The position numbers and the translations under genes were made by a program. The notes under the pieces are model-generated. The model searched no databases and was not told where the DNA came from. It was given only the letters and a program-made list of their open reading frames with translations. A DNA stretch of 64,000 bases from assembly GCA_963769765.1 (NCBI GenBank), contig CAVYNA010000004.1, positions 620,001 to 684,000 on the forward strand, in the 5' to 3' direction. Each line of letters opens with the position of its first letter. The stretch's first letter is position 1. Below are positions 19,021 through 28,322 of this stretch, piece by piece. This DNA comes from Bog-756 sp963769765 (lineage in GTDB: Bacteria > Actinomycetota > Acidimicrobiia > Acidimicrobiales > RAAP-2).

Positions 19021-20620
19021 CGCTGCCGGCAAGTGCCGCGGCCCGCGCGCGAAGCGCGGGCCGGTCCGGCTTGCCCACCGCGAGGACGGGCACCTCGTCG
19101 AGCCGGACCACCATTTCGGGCGTCTTGAACTTGGCGATCCCCTGGAGGGCGAACCACCGGCGACACTCCTCGACGTCGACCGGCCCGGCCGCGACGACGA
19201 ACGCGGCGACCCGCTCGCCGAGCCGCTCGTCGGGACAGCCCACGACGACGGCTTGCCGGATCGCCGGGTGGAGCTCGAGCACGCGCTCCACCTCGGCGGC
19301 CGTGATGTTCTCCCCGGCCCGGATGATCAGCTCCTTCAGGCGACCGACGATGGTGAGCCACCCTTCTCCGTCGAGCGTCCCGAGGTCGCCGGTCGTGAAC
19401 CAGCCGCGGCGGACCGCCTCTGCGGTCTGGCTGCGCTCGCCATAGCCGACGAAGAGCTCGGGGCCGCGCAGCCACACCTCACCGCGCGCACCCGCGGGCA
19501 ACGGCCTGCCGGTGGCCGGGTCGACCACCGAGACGACCGCGCCGCCGACCGATCGTCCGTCGGTGTCGCGCGCCCGTTCCGGCGGGTCGGTCGGGGTCGA
19601 CGTGGTGACGGTCGGGGCCTCGGTCGAGCCGTAGGTGCGCTTGACCATCGCACCGAGCGCCTCGCTGGCCGACTCGATGAACTCGGGGGTCACCCCCATT
19701 GCGCCGCACGAGACGACGCGCAGGGCGCTGACCTCGTCGCGGAAGCCTGGCACGTCCATCATCGCGAGGAAGAGCGTCGGCGGGCCGATCATGAAGGAGA
19801 TCCGCTCCGTCCCGGCGAGACGCACGCCGCGCTCGGCGTCCCACTTCTCCATCAGGACGACCGGCATCTGTGCGGCTGCGGGCACCAGCACCGCGTTGAG
19901 CAGCCCCGAGACATGGGCCATCGGCGAGGGCATGAGCGCCGCGTCCGACGTGGTGAGCCCGTGCGCCCCGATCATCGAGCGCGCCTTGTACGCGAGACCG
20001 CGGTGCGTGTGCAGCACCGCCTTCGGCTGGCCGGTCGATCCCGAGGTGAACAGGACCACCGCGAGATCCGAGCCGCGCCGGCGCCCCACGCGCACCGGCC
20101 GTCCGCCGAGCGCCTCTCCGAGTGACGGGCCGTGTCCTCGAACGCTGATCGACGCCTCGACTTCGGCCAGGGGGAGGGCGGGCGCGGCGAGGGTGAGCGC
20201 CGGCTCGAGGTCGTCGACCATGCGGGCCACCTCGGTCGCGCCCACCTGGTGGTGGATCGGCGCGGCGACGGCCCCGATGCGCCAGCAGGCCCGGAAGAGG
20301 ACCAGCGCCTCCCACCAGTTGGGCAGCTGCCAGGCCACCACGTCGCGGTGGCGCACCCCGCGGGCACGCAACCCGCCGGCCACCGACGAGATCAGGTGTT
20401 CGAAGGCCGCCGCGTCGAGGCGGACCTCCCCGTCGACGACCGCGAGGGCGCCCGGCGTCCTCGGCGCGGAGAGGAGCTGGTCGAGACCGGGGACGTCCCA
20501 TGCCCCTCCGGGGCGCGCGTAGGACGCGGATCCGGGTTGGTGGTAGGTGGCACGGAGCCTCACCGCACAGTGCTCCACCGCATCGTCGACCTGGCTCCCT
20601 TCCTCGACGGCGGCAGTCAC
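19013..20620 (-). CDS. Acyl-CoA synthetase (AMP-binding)
   Basis: A 535-residue adenylate-forming ligase. P-loop VVLFTSGSTGQPKAVLHTH, YGSTEAPTVT, TTGDLGTLDGEGWL with GRLKELIIRAGENI hinge, and a C-terminal lysine in LAVGKPDRPAL are all present in one frame. The N-terminal 40 residues are weakly conserved and the GTG at 20620 may be upstream of the true start. It converts a carboxylate, ATP and CoA into acyl-CoA. It is convergent with the hydratase at 18202 and divergent from the phosphotransferase at 20697. Confidence 0.9.
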   Translation of the reverse strand: MTAAVEEGSQVDDAVEHCAVRLRATYHQPGSASYARPGGAWDVPGLDQLLSAPRTPGALAVVDGEVRLDAAAFEHLISSVAGGLRARGVRHRDVVAWQLPNWWEALVLFRACWRIGAVAAPIHHQVGATEVARMVDDLEPALTLAAPALPLAEVEASISVRGHGPSLGEALGGRPVRVGRRRGSDLAVVLFTSGSTGQPKAVLHTHRGLAYKARSMIGAHGLTTSDAALMPSPMAHVSGLLNAVLVPAAAQMPVVLMEKWDAERGVRLAGTERISFMIGPPTLFLAMMDVPGFRDEVSALRVVSCGAMGVTPEFIESASEALGAMVKRTYGSTEAPTVTTSTPTDPPERARDTDGRSVGGAVVSVVDPATGRPLPAGARGEVWLRGPELFVGYGERSQTAEAVRRGWFTTGDLGTLDGEGWLTIVGRLKELIIRAGENITAAEVERVLELHPAIRQAVVVGCPDERLGERVAAFVVAAGPVDVEECRRWFALQGIAKFKTPEMVVRLDEVPVLAVGKPDRPALRARAAALAGSAT

Positions 20621-20696
20621 TGTAGGCGACCGCGTTCACCTCACTTCTCGGTCTGCGAGAATCCCCATCCGGAGCCGGCACCCGGGGGGAGCGCGG

Positions 20697-21731
20697 ATGA
20701 GCCAGACCATCGCAGCGGAGGACCGGCAGCTCGCGGACGGGCTCGCCGCGTGGTTGGAGGCCCGAGAGGGACTCGTCGATGGCGAGGTGGTGGCGTTGCA
20801 CCGACCTTCGGCCGGGTACTCGAGCGAGACCGTCCTCGCCGAGGTGCGCGGAGGTCACGGCGACGCCGAAGAGGTGCGCTGGATCGTGGTGCGTATGGCG
20901 CCCCGCTCTCCGGGGACCTTCGAGCACCACGACCTCGAGGCCGAGTGCGAGGCGCAGCTCGCCGCGGCCACCTCCGGGGTTCCGGTCGCCGACCCGGTCT
21001 ACGAGCGCGACCCGGCCTGGCTCGGTGCGCCCTTCATCGCGATGCGCCGGATCGAGGGTCACATCGTCGGTCAAGTCCCGCACCTCGACCGGTGGGTGCG
21101 GTCGCTTGCGACCGGACTCCGCGGGTCGCTCGTGACCGCCATCGTCGACGCGCTGGCGCGGATCCACCGGGCACCGGTCGACGCGCTGACGGCGGTCCCC
21201 CGCCGCGACAACGGGTCCGAGCTCGACGCGTGGGACGCCTACCTGCGCTGGGCATGCCCCGACCGCCCTCCGCTGGTACTCGGCGAGGGCCTCGCCTGGT
21301 GCCGACGCCACCGACCGGCGCGGGAGCCCGACCCGGTCCTGTTGTGGGGCGACGTGCGGCTCGAGAACGCCGTGTTCGGCGACGACCTGGCGCTCCGTGC
21401 GGTGCTCGACTGGGACCTCTGCTCGGTCGGCGCGCCCGAGCACGACCTCGCCTGGTTGACGAGCCTCGACGCGACGATGGCCGCCCTGTTCGGGACGCGC
21501 ACCGACGGGTTCCCGTCCTTGGAGGCGGTGGTCGCCCGCTACGAGGAGGTCTCCGGGCATGCGGTCGTCGACCTCTGGTGGTACGAGACCCTGGCCATGG
21601 TCAAGAGCTCGGCGATCATGACCCGGCTCGACGTCCTCCGCCGAGACGCCGGAGAGGCCGTGCTGTTGCCCGTCGAGGACAATCCGGTCCTCGACCTGCT
21701 CCGCGACCGGATCGCCGCCAGTCCGGCGTGA
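20697..21731 (+). CDS. Aminoglycoside-phosphotransferase-fold kinase (ACAD10-like)
   Basis: A 344-residue phosphotransferase-fold protein (PF01636). The catalytic loop reads LLWGDVRLENAVF, matching the HGDxxxxN motif except that tryptophan replaces the histidine, and the metal-binding aspartate is in AVLDWDLCSVG. Homologs in actinobacterial lipid clusters are often annotated as phosphotransferases and are related to the kinase domain of ACAD10, which phosphorylates 4-hydroxyacyl-CoA; that role is possible but not demonstrated. ATG 20697 follows GGGGGGAG. The next gene downstream on the strand is a P450. Confidence 0.85.
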   Translation: MSQTIAAEDRQLADGLAAWLEAREGLVDGEVVALHRPSAGYSSETVLAEVRGGHGDAEEVRWIVVRMAPRSPGTFEHHDLEAECEAQLAAATSGVPVADPVYERDPAWLGAPFIAMRRIEGHIVGQVPHLDRWVRSLATGLRGSLVTAIVDALARIHRAPVDALTAVPRRDNGSELDAWDAYLRWACPDRPPLVLGEGLAWCRRHRPAREPDPVLLWGDVRLENAVFGDDLALRAVLDWDLCSVGAPEHDLAWLTSLDATMAALFGTRTDGFPSLEAVVARYEEVSGHAVVDLWWYETLAMVKSSAIMTRLDVLRRDAGEAVLLPVEDNPVLDLLRDRIAASPA

Positions 21732-21818
21732 CGCCGTGCGGATCCCCTCCTAACTGCGCCTGGAAGGGGGCCTGTGCCAAGATGAGAACGACATTCCAGC
21801 CCCTCGAGGGAGACATCG

Positions 21819-23020
21819 ATGGACGACACCGAGCAGCTCGACGACCCCTTCGCGGGCATGGACCCGGAGATGGCGGCCAACCCGCAGCCGACCTTCAAGA
21901 TGCTGCGCGACTCCATGCCGGTGATGCCGGTCGAGGGCGTCGGTGTGGTGCTCACCCGGAAGGTCGACGTCGACGAGGTGCTGCGCCACCCGGAGATCTT
22001 CTCGTCGAACATCGACGCGGTCGACCTGAAGAACGTGCGCCCGCTCATCCCACTGCAGATCGATCCCCCCGAGCACAAGAAGTTCCGCAAGCTTCTCGAC
22101 CCGATCTTCGCACCCGCGAGGTGGCCTCCCTCGAGGAGCCGCTCACCGAGGCGGTCAACGAGCTCATCGACATCTTCATCGACCGGGGCACCGTCGACTT
22201 CGCAGCCGAGTTCTCCGTCCAGTATCCGACCAGGGTCTTCCTCGGGCTGCTCGGCCTCCCGGTCGAGGAGCTGCCGCGGTTCCTCAAGATGAAGGACGGG
22301 ATCATCCGACCCCACCTCGTCCTCGGCGAGGCCTACCGTTCCGAGGCGACCCAGGCGTACCAGAAGGAGACGGCGGACTCGATCTACGCCTACTTCAACG
22401 AGGTCCTCGACAAGCGCGAGGCGAAGCGCGAGGACGACCTGCTCAGCCGCTTCCTCGACGCGACGGTGGACGGTCAGCGACTCAGCCGTGAGGACATCCT
22501 CGACATCTGCTTCCTCTTCCTCATCGCCGGGCTCGACACGGTGACTGCCACCCTCGACTGCATCTTCGGCTACCTCGCACGCCATCCCGAGCAGCGCAAG
22601 CAGTTGGTGGACGACCCCTCGATGATTCCGGCCGCGATCGAAGAGCTGCTCCGTTGGGAGACGCCGGTGATGGGCGTGGCGCGGGTGGCGCTCGCCGACA
22701 CCGAGGTCTCCGGTTGCCCGGTCCACAAGGGCGACGGCGTGATGATCATGCTCGGGTCGGTCAACACCGACGAGACCGATCTCCCCGACGCCGACGTCGT
22801 CCGCTTCGACCGCGAGGTCAACCGGCACGTCGCTTTCGGGGGCGGGGTCCACCGTTGCCTCGGCTCCCACCTGGCACGCCAGGAGCTCCGGGTCGCAGTG
22901 CGCGAGTGGCACCGACGCATTCCCGAGTACGAGGTCGCCGAGGGCCACACGCTCGTCTACACCCCGTCGATCCGTTCGATCGACTACTTCCCGATGACCT
23001 TCACCCCGGCCGCCGACTGA
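21819..23020 (+). CDS. Cytochrome P450, one frameshift
   Basis: A P450 of about 400 residues. QIDPPEHKKFRKLLDPIFAP is the helix-C region, FLIAGLDTVTATLD the I-helix with the canonical AGxDT, EELLRWETP the ExxR segment, and AFGGGVHRCLGSHLAR the heme loop with axial cysteine. One C appears to be missing from CCC at 22113-22115: adding it turns FAPARWPPS into FAPREVASLEEPL and gives one continuous protein. The end of the gene is followed 20 bp later by an SDR remnant with its own ribosome binding site, so a P450-SDR pair similar to that at 10639-12688 probably existed here. Confidence 0.85.
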
Positions 23021-23040
23021 ACCGGGCCGGAGGAGACCCC

Positions 23041-23136
23041 GTGCAGCTCAGCGGTTCGTCCGCGCTCGCGACCAACCCGTACCTGAACGTGGAGAACATC
23101 CGCCTCGACGGTGCGTTGCGCTTCCCGCCGAAGTAG
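23041..23136 (+). pseudogene. Internally deleted HSD10-like SDR (31-codon remnant)
   Basis: A 31-codon reading frame with GTG at 23041 behind a strong GGAGGAG. Its first nine residues (MQLSGSSAL) look like the start of an SDR before the glycine-rich motif, and the remainder (NPYLNVENIRLDGALRFPP) matches the C-terminus of type II 3-hydroxyacyl-CoA dehydrogenases, e.g. human HSD17B10 ending NPFLNGEVIRLDGAIR. Everything in between, about 220 codons including the cofactor and YxxxK motifs, is absent, and the join is in frame. Either a genuine deletion or an assembly collapse. Confidence 0.7.
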
Positions 23137-23150
23137 GAGCCGCGGGCCGT

Positions 23151-24368
23151 TCAGAGGACGGCGCCTGCCTCCTTGTGGGCGATGATCTGGTCCCAGTCGA
23201 GGCCGAGCTCGAGCAGGATCTCCTCGGTGTGTTGGCCGTGCTCCGGCGCCGAGCCCAGCTGGTCCGCCGCCTCGTCCATCTGGACCGGATTGGCGACCAG
23301 GTCGTACTCGCGTCCGTCCTCCCGCGAGATGTGGGCGAGATACCCGTTGGCCCCGACCTGGGGGTCGTCGACCAGCTCGCTCGCCATCTGCACCGGCGCC
23401 CATGCGCCCGAGAGGTTGGCGAGGGTCGCCTTCCACTCCTCGTAGGTCCGTGAGGCGAACAGGTCGTCCACCGCGGCGACGCACGCCTCCCGGTTGGCGA
23501 AGCGGCTCGCACCGTCAACGAACCTCGGGTCCTCTGCGAGGTCCGGACGGCCGACGACCTGGCAGAACTCGCCCCAGTAGCGGTCACCTTGGAGCATCAT
23601 CAAGATGATGAACCGGCCGTCGCTCGTCTTGTAGTTGCCGACCAGCGGGTTCGGGCTTGCCTTCCGGTCGAATTTCGGCATGGGGTCGCCGCCGTAGAGA
23701 CCGGAGGCCACGATGTCGGGCGAGAGGACCCACATGGCGAGCCCGAGCAGCGAGACGTCGACGATCGGGGCCTCCCCCGTCGTTGCCCGCTGGAGGAGGC
23801 CGGCCGCGATACCACCCGCGATGGCCATCCCGCCCGCGAGGTCGCCGAAGGCGGCACGACCGCCGATCGGGAACTTCGAGCCCGCCGGGGTGAGCGCGTG
23901 GCTCACGCCGCCCCGACCCCAGTAGACCGACCCGTCGTAGCCCGGCCGGTCGCGGTCTGCACCGTGCGGGCCCTGGCCCGTACCACGTGCGTAGACGATG
24001 TTCGGGTTCACGGCCCGGATGTGCTCGACGTCGATCTTGAGACGCTGGCGGACCGACGGGAGGAAGCTGGTGAGGAAGACATCGGACCGCTCGGCCAGCT
24101 TGTAGAGGATGTCTCGTCCGGCTTCGGACGCGATGTCGAGGCCGATGCTCCGCTTGCCCCGGTTGGGCTGCTCCATGATGTAGTTGACCGCGCCGTCGCC
24201 GCCGGGGATCAGGCCCATCGAGACCAGCCCGCGCTGCGGGTCCCCCGTGACCGGGTGCTCGACCTTGATCACGTCCGCGCCCCAGTCGGCGAGGACCGCA
24301 CCGGCGGCCGGGACGAAGGTCCACGCCGCGACTTCGAGGACGCGGTAGCCGGAGAGTGCGCTGGACAT
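23151..24368 (-). CDS. CaiB/BaiF family III CoA-transferase
   Basis: A 405-residue family III CoA-transferase. The Rossmann opening GYRVLEVAAWTFVPAAGAVL with ADWGADVIKVEHP is near residue 8, NRGKRSIGLDI follows, and the catalytic aspartate is in AAFGDLAGGMAIAGG near residue 175. The C-terminal small domain ends with EILLELGLDWDQI, the usual closing motif. It moves CoA between acyl groups, or racemises 2-methylacyl-CoA in the racemase branch; the two cannot be separated here. It lies downstream of, and on the same strand as, the amidohydrolase at 24439. Confidence 0.9.
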   Translation of the reverse strand: MSSALSGYRVLEVAAWTFVPAAGAVLADWGADVIKVEHPVTGDPQRGLVSMGLIPGGDGAVNYIMEQPNRGKRSIGLDIASEAGRDILYKLAERSDVFLTSFLPSVRQRLKIDVEHIRAVNPNIVYARGTGQGPHGADRDRPGYDGSVYWGRGGVSHALTPAGSKFPIGGRAAFGDLAGGMAIAGGIAAGLLQRATTGEAPIVDVSLLGLAMWVLSPDIVASGLYGGDPMPKFDRKASPNPLVGNYKTSDGRFIILMMLQGDRYWGEFCQVVGRPDLAEDPRFVDGASRFANREACVAAVDDLFASRTYEEWKATLANLSGAWAPVQMASELVDDPQVGANGYLAHISREDGREYDLVANPVQMDEAADQLGSAPEHGQHTEEILLELGLDWDQIIAHKEAGAVL

Positions 24369-24438
24369 GGGTGATGATCCTTTGTTCGGGCGTGCGGCCG
24401 CCGGGGCCGCCGCGTGAGAGCCGTCGCCTGCGCGCCGG

Positions 24439-25725
24439 TCAGTCGCTCGAGCGCCCCACCGACGCGAGATCTGCGGCGAGCGTGCCGCGCTTGGTGATGG
24501 TGTCGCGAACCTGGGACTTGATCGAGACGTCGTGGCCCACGGCCTGGGCCCGCAGCGCGCCGACCGTGCAGTGCTCCTTGCCTCCGAGCAGTCCGAAGGG
24601 GTCGTAGCTGAAATGGCGCATCGCGTTGAGGTGGGTGATTCGGTCGAGATCGTGATCCGAGATCCCCTGGAGGTTCGCCGCGAGCGTCTCGGGTGCGGTC
24701 GGCCACGTCGAGTCCGAATGCGGGTAGTCGCACTCCCACATCACGTTGTCCATCTCGAGATACTCGTGGCTCGCCACGCCGAAGTGGTCGTCGATGAAGC
24801 AGGTGAGCACGTTGCGGTTGAAGACCTCGCTCGGGAGTTCGTCACCGAAGTCCTGCCCCGTCCAGAGGTGGTGGCGGTCGTAGTTGTAGTCGATGCGCTC
24901 GAGGAAGTACGGGATCCAACCGATGCCGCCCTCCGAAAGGGCCACCTTCAGGTCGGGGAACTTGCGGAGCACCGGTGACCAGACGAGGTCGGTGGCCGCC
25001 TTCACGATGTTCATCGGAGTGAGCGTGATGAGGCAGTCCATCGGCGCATCGGGCGAGGTGATGACCAGCTCGGACGAGGACCCGATGTGCAAGCAGACTA
25101 CGACCTGTTCTTCCGAGCACGCGCGCCAGAACGGGTCCCAGTGATCGGTGTGGAAGCTCGGCCAGCCGAGCTTCGAGGGGTTCTCCGAAAAGGTGACCGC
25201 ATGCGCGCCCTTCGATGCGGTGCGCCGGACCTCTGCGGCCATGATCTCGGGATCCCAGATCGCCGGGAGTGCGCAGGGGATGAAGCGGCCGGGGGCGCTG
25301 CCGCACCACTCGTCGATGTGCCAGTCGTTGTAGCCGCGGATCATCGCCAGCGCGACGTCTTTGTCCTCGGTGCGCGCGAACAGCTGGCCGCAGAACTGCG
25401 GGAACGAAGGGAAGCAGAGCGATCCCAGGACTCCGTTGGCGTCCATGTCCTTCACCCGCTCCTTGATGTCGTAGCAGCCGGGGCGGAGCTGGTCGAAGCT
25501 GGTCGGCTCGAGGCCGTACTCCTCACGCGGTCGACCGGCCACGGCGTTGAGCGCGACGTTGGGCAGGACGTTGCCCTCGTAGAGCCAGGCGTTGGTGCCA
25601 TCCTCGTTGGTGATGAACTTCGGTGCCAGGTCGACGTACTTCGCGGGCAGTCGGCCGTCGAACAGGTTCGGCGGTTCGACGACGTGGTCGTCGACGCTCA
25701 CCATCACCATCTGGTTGATCTCCAT
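24439..25725 (-). CDS. Amidohydrolase-2 family metal-dependent hydrolase
   Basis: A 428-residue amidohydrolase 2 protein. SVDDHVVEPPNLF at residues about 9-21 begins the metal site, VVVCLHIGSSSE provides a central histidine, and MWECDYPHSDSTWP is the late DYPH aspartate motif. ATG 25725 is preceded by AGGAG. The family contains hydrolases and decarboxylases of cyclic or aromatic acids; no specific substrate can be assigned. It is a paralog of the genes at 371 and 52133 and leads a two-gene unit with the CoA-transferase at 23151. Confidence 0.87.
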   Translation of the reverse strand: MEINQMVMVSVDDHVVEPPNLFDGRLPAKYVDLAPKFITNEDGTNAWLYEGNVLPNVALNAVAGRPREEYGLEPTSFDQLRPGCYDIKERVKDMDANGVLGSLCFPSFPQFCGQLFARTEDKDVALAMIRGYNDWHIDEWCGSAPGRFIPCALPAIWDPEIMAAEVRRTASKGAHAVTFSENPSKLGWPSFHTDHWDPFWRACSEEQVVVCLHIGSSSELVITSPDAPMDCLITLTPMNIVKAATDLVWSPVLRKFPDLKVALSEGGIGWIPYFLERIDYNYDRHHLWTGQDFGDELPSEVFNRNVLTCFIDDHFGVASHEYLEMDNVMWECDYPHSDSTWPTAPETLAANLQGISDHDLDRITHLNAMRHFSYDPFGLLGGKEHCTVGALRAQAVGHDVSIKSQVRDTITKRGTLAADLASVGRSSD

Positions 25726-25877
25726 CGGTGCACTCCTTCGACCGCGGTCTTCCCGATTCTGGCAGATGGGTCGATTGCTGTCATCTCGCTCACCGCGAAC
25801 CGCGGATCCCTCCGGCGAGAACGGTTGTGTCGTCCGTTGCGCGGACCGGCGTCGGGACCGGGCGCGGCCGGTTCCGT

Positions 25878-27215
25878 TCAGCTCTCCTCTGACGTCGCGA
25901 GCGCCGCGAGGGTCGCGGCCGTGTCGCGTCCCGCCCGGGCCACCGGCGGCTGCGACACTGGTCCCGGCGGTGGGAGTGCCGGGCGCTCGGCGTCCACCGT
26001 TGTGGTCGGACCGGCGAGACCGGCGGCGACGTCGGCCATCGAGACGTCGACGACCCAGCTGCCCCCGCGTGCGAGCGCGGTCAGCGCGGCCGCCGCCGCG
26101 GCGAGCCCACTGGCAGGGTCGGCGAGCGCGTCGCCCATGAAGCACGGCCCCGCTTCGTCCCAGGACACGAGCCCACCGGCCGCTGCGGCGTCGTCCCCGA
26201 ACGCGACCCGGTCGACCACACCCGGTCCATGGCCGTACCCGGAGACCGACAACCAGAGCCGCGGTCGCCCGTGGGAGACGGTGGCCTCCGGGTCGAGGCC
26301 GAGTTGCTCGACGGCGCGGCGGCGCGCCGAGGTCACCACCACGTCGGCCTGCTCGAGGAGCCTCCACAGGTGCCGACGGCCCCGGTCGGTCGCGAGCCCG
26401 AGCACGACTGAGGCCTTCCCGCCGTTGAGGCTGCGGAAGAAGCCGGGCGGCCCCCACCGCGCCCCGTCGGGACGGGTGGCCGACTCGACCTTCACCACCC
26501 GCGCACCAGCTCGAAACAGCACCGATGCCGCCAGCGGTCCGGCCCAGAGTGCGGAGAGGTCGACCACGACCAGGTTGCCGATCGGTGCCGGACACCCACT
26601 CGCCAGCTGCCGCGCTTCGACCCCGACGGGCCACTCCGCCGGTGCGGCCGGTGCGGCCGGTGCGGCCGGTGCGGCCGGTGCGGCCGGTGCGGCCGGTGCG
26701 GCCGGTGCCCGACATTCTCCGACCCCGGCGACGGCGAGCCCGAGGAGTGCACCGCGCTCGACGAGCGTCGTCACGTCCTGGCCCCCGACTCCGCGCCCCA
26801 CCTTCTCCCACCCGCCCGGCCCGATCTCATCACCCGCTCCGAGCCACGCAGGGACAAGCTCCCAGTCGTCGGGCCGCGGGAGGCTCACCACCAACCACCC
26901 GTCGGCGGCCTCCACGAGGCGAGACGCGCCACCACAGCTCTGCGCGCCACCGACGGTGAGCCCCGCGTGACACGCCCGCTCGGCGGCGGCCGCGAACGGA
27001 TCGAGCGTGACAGGCGCGCCGACCTCTTCCGATCGCCTGGCGATGGTCATGGCGATGGCGGTGAGTCCCGAACAAAGGACCTCTGGTGGCGCAAGGGGCG
27101 GCCCACCCGGCCTGCCGCTCAGCGTCATGAGCCCGGAAGCTGCCCACCGGTCCCACGGTGCCGCACCGGTCGCCCCGGAGTGCCTGGTCACCGTGGTTGC
27201 CCCACCCTCGCCCAT
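25878..27215 (-). CDS. CaiB-like CoA-transferase with Ala/Pro repeat linker
   Basis: A 445-residue protein in which the usual N-terminal CaiB Rossmann core (NLVVVDLSALWAGPLAAS, ARVVKVES) begins only near residue 215. The first 180 residues contain ASGLMTLSGRPGGPPLAPP, which resembles an internal segment found after the catalytic region in ordinary family III enzymes, suggesting a partial duplication or permutation. The two parts are joined by about seven Ala-Ala-Pro units encoded by a perfect 9-bp tandem repeat (26641-26703). The catalytic region FMGDALADPASGLAAA carries the expected aspartate. It is divergent from the hydratase at 27239 with only 23 bp between starts. Confidence 0.78.
   Translation of the reverse strand: MGEGGATTVTRHSGATGAAPWDRWAASGLMTLSGRPGGPPLAPPEVLCSGLTAIAMTIARRSEEVGAPVTLDPFAAAAERACHAGLTVGGAQSCGGASRLVEAADGWLVVSLPRPDDWELVPAWLGAGDEIGPGGWEKVGRGVGGQDVTTLVERGALLGLAVAGVGECRAPAAPAAPAAPAAPAAPAAPAAPAEWPVGVEARQLASGCPAPIGNLVVVDLSALWAGPLAASVLFRAGARVVKVESATRPDGARWGPPGFFRSLNGGKASVVLGLATDRGRRHLWRLLEQADVVVTSARRRAVEQLGLDPEATVSHGRPRLWLSVSGYGHGPGVVDRVAFGDDAAAAGGLVSWDEAGPCFMGDALADPASGLAAAAAALTALARGGSWVVDVSMADVAAGLAGPTTTVDAERPALPPPGPVSQPPVARAGRDTAATLAALATSEES
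26641..26703. repeat. 9-bp tandem repeat (7 perfect copies) coding an Ala/Pro linker
   Basis: GGTGCGGCC is repeated seven times without a mismatch, followed by a degraded copy. It is in frame inside the CoA-transferase gene at 25878 and reads as Ala-Ala-Pro units on the minus strand. Unit length is a multiple of three, so slippage changes linker length without breaking the frame. Confidence 0.9.
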
Positions 27216-27238
27216 GCGGAGGCGACACTACCCTCGTC
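27216..27238. promoter_or_regulatory. 23-bp divergent gap with overlapping -10 elements
   Basis: TACCCT (27229-27234) reads toward the hydratase, with an ATG seven bases later at 27242, a leaderless layout. TAGTGT on the minus strand (+ strand 27224-27229) reads toward the CoA-transferase. The hexamers share a base, so the two promoters probably exclude each other. Confidence 0.35.
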
Positions 27239-28231
27239 ATGATGCGCACCGGACCGGTCCCCGTCAGCGACTTCGCGGCGACGCTCGAGCTGCCCGGCGC
27301 GTTCGAGCGCTACGGCGGACCGGGTGGCGGCGCCGTGCTGGTCGACGTACGCACCGCGCCGGCGTCGCTCGGCCCGGTCGCGACGGGGCGGCTCCGTACC
27401 CTCGCGGCCGTCGTCGTGGCGATCACCGACGATCCGGACACCCGTTGCGGATGGGCCGATGTCACACTCGCCATGGGCGACCCGCGCCTCGACCTCGTGG
27501 TCGAGAGGGTCACCGCCAACCCCCGCGCCTCCACGGTGCTCGCAGTGTTGCTCCGGTCCACTGCGGACCGGACGGTCCCCGACGGCCTGGTCGCAGAGTC
27601 GACCGCCTACGGGCTCCTCCAGGGAGGGCCCGAGTTCGCCCGGTGGCGCGAGGAGACCCCACGGCGGGACCGAGCCGACGTGACCGCGCCGCCCGTCCTC
27701 GTCGAACGCTCCGGCCCGACGCTCGTGGTCACCCTCAACCGCCCCCACCTGCGCAACGCGCTCGACATTTCGATGCGGGACGGTCTGGTCGACGCGTTCG
27801 AGCTCGCCGCCGCCGACCCGTCGATCACCTCGGTCGAGCTCCGCGGCGCCGGGCCATCCTTCTGCAGTGGCGGCGACCTCGACGAGTTCGGCTCCCGCCC
27901 CGACCCGGTAACCGCGCATCTCGTCCGGATCGTGCGCAGCCCGTCGCGGGCCATCGCCGAGGTCGCGGTCCGGACGACCGCCTACCTGCACGGGCACGCC
28001 GTCGGCTCCGGCATCGAGCTCGCGGCATTCGCCGGCCGCGTCGTCGCGGATCCGTCGACCCGGATCTCCCTGCCCGAGCTCGCCCTCGGGCTCATCCCCG
28101 GCGCCGGGGGGACGGTCAGTCTGCCGCGTCGCATCGGCCGGCAGGAGACCCTGCTGCTCGCGCTCAGCGGTGCGGAGCTCGATGCCTCGACTGCTCGTGA
28201 CCTCGGCCTCGTCGACGAGGTCACGGCGTGA
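27239..28231 (+). CDS. Enoyl-CoA hydratase/isomerase with N-terminal extension
   Basis: A 330-residue crotonase-superfamily protein. The crotonase core starts only near residue 155 (LVVTLNRPHLRNALDISM), followed by FCSGGDLDEFG and HGHAVGSGIELAAFAGRVVA for the oxyanion hole and ELALGLIPGAGGTVSLP around the active site. The first 150 residues are alanine/valine-rich with no domain I recognise; they read as a second, degenerate half (AAVVVAITDDPDTRCGWADVTLA). Two ATGs at 27239 and 27242 compete; the second fits a leaderless start. The partner across the promoter is a CoA-transferase. Confidence 0.82.
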   Translation: MMRTGPVPVSDFAATLELPGAFERYGGPGGGAVLVDVRTAPASLGPVATGRLRTLAAVVVAITDDPDTRCGWADVTLAMGDPRLDLVVERVTANPRASTVLAVLLRSTADRTVPDGLVAESTAYGLLQGGPEFARWREETPRRDRADVTAPPVLVERSGPTLVVTLNRPHLRNALDISMRDGLVDAFELAAADPSITSVELRGAGPSFCSGGDLDEFGSRPDPVTAHLVRIVRSPSRAIAEVAVRTTAYLHGHAVGSGIELAAFAGRVVADPSTRISLPELALGLIPGAGGTVSLPRRIGRQETLLLALSGAELDASTARDLGLVDEVTA

Positions 28232-28322
28232 CGGGCGGACCGCCGGATTGCCCACCCCTCGAAGGCGTCGGTAGCATCGGGCCGCTCCTGGGTCGCCCGG
28301 GACGACCGACCGCCCCGGACCC

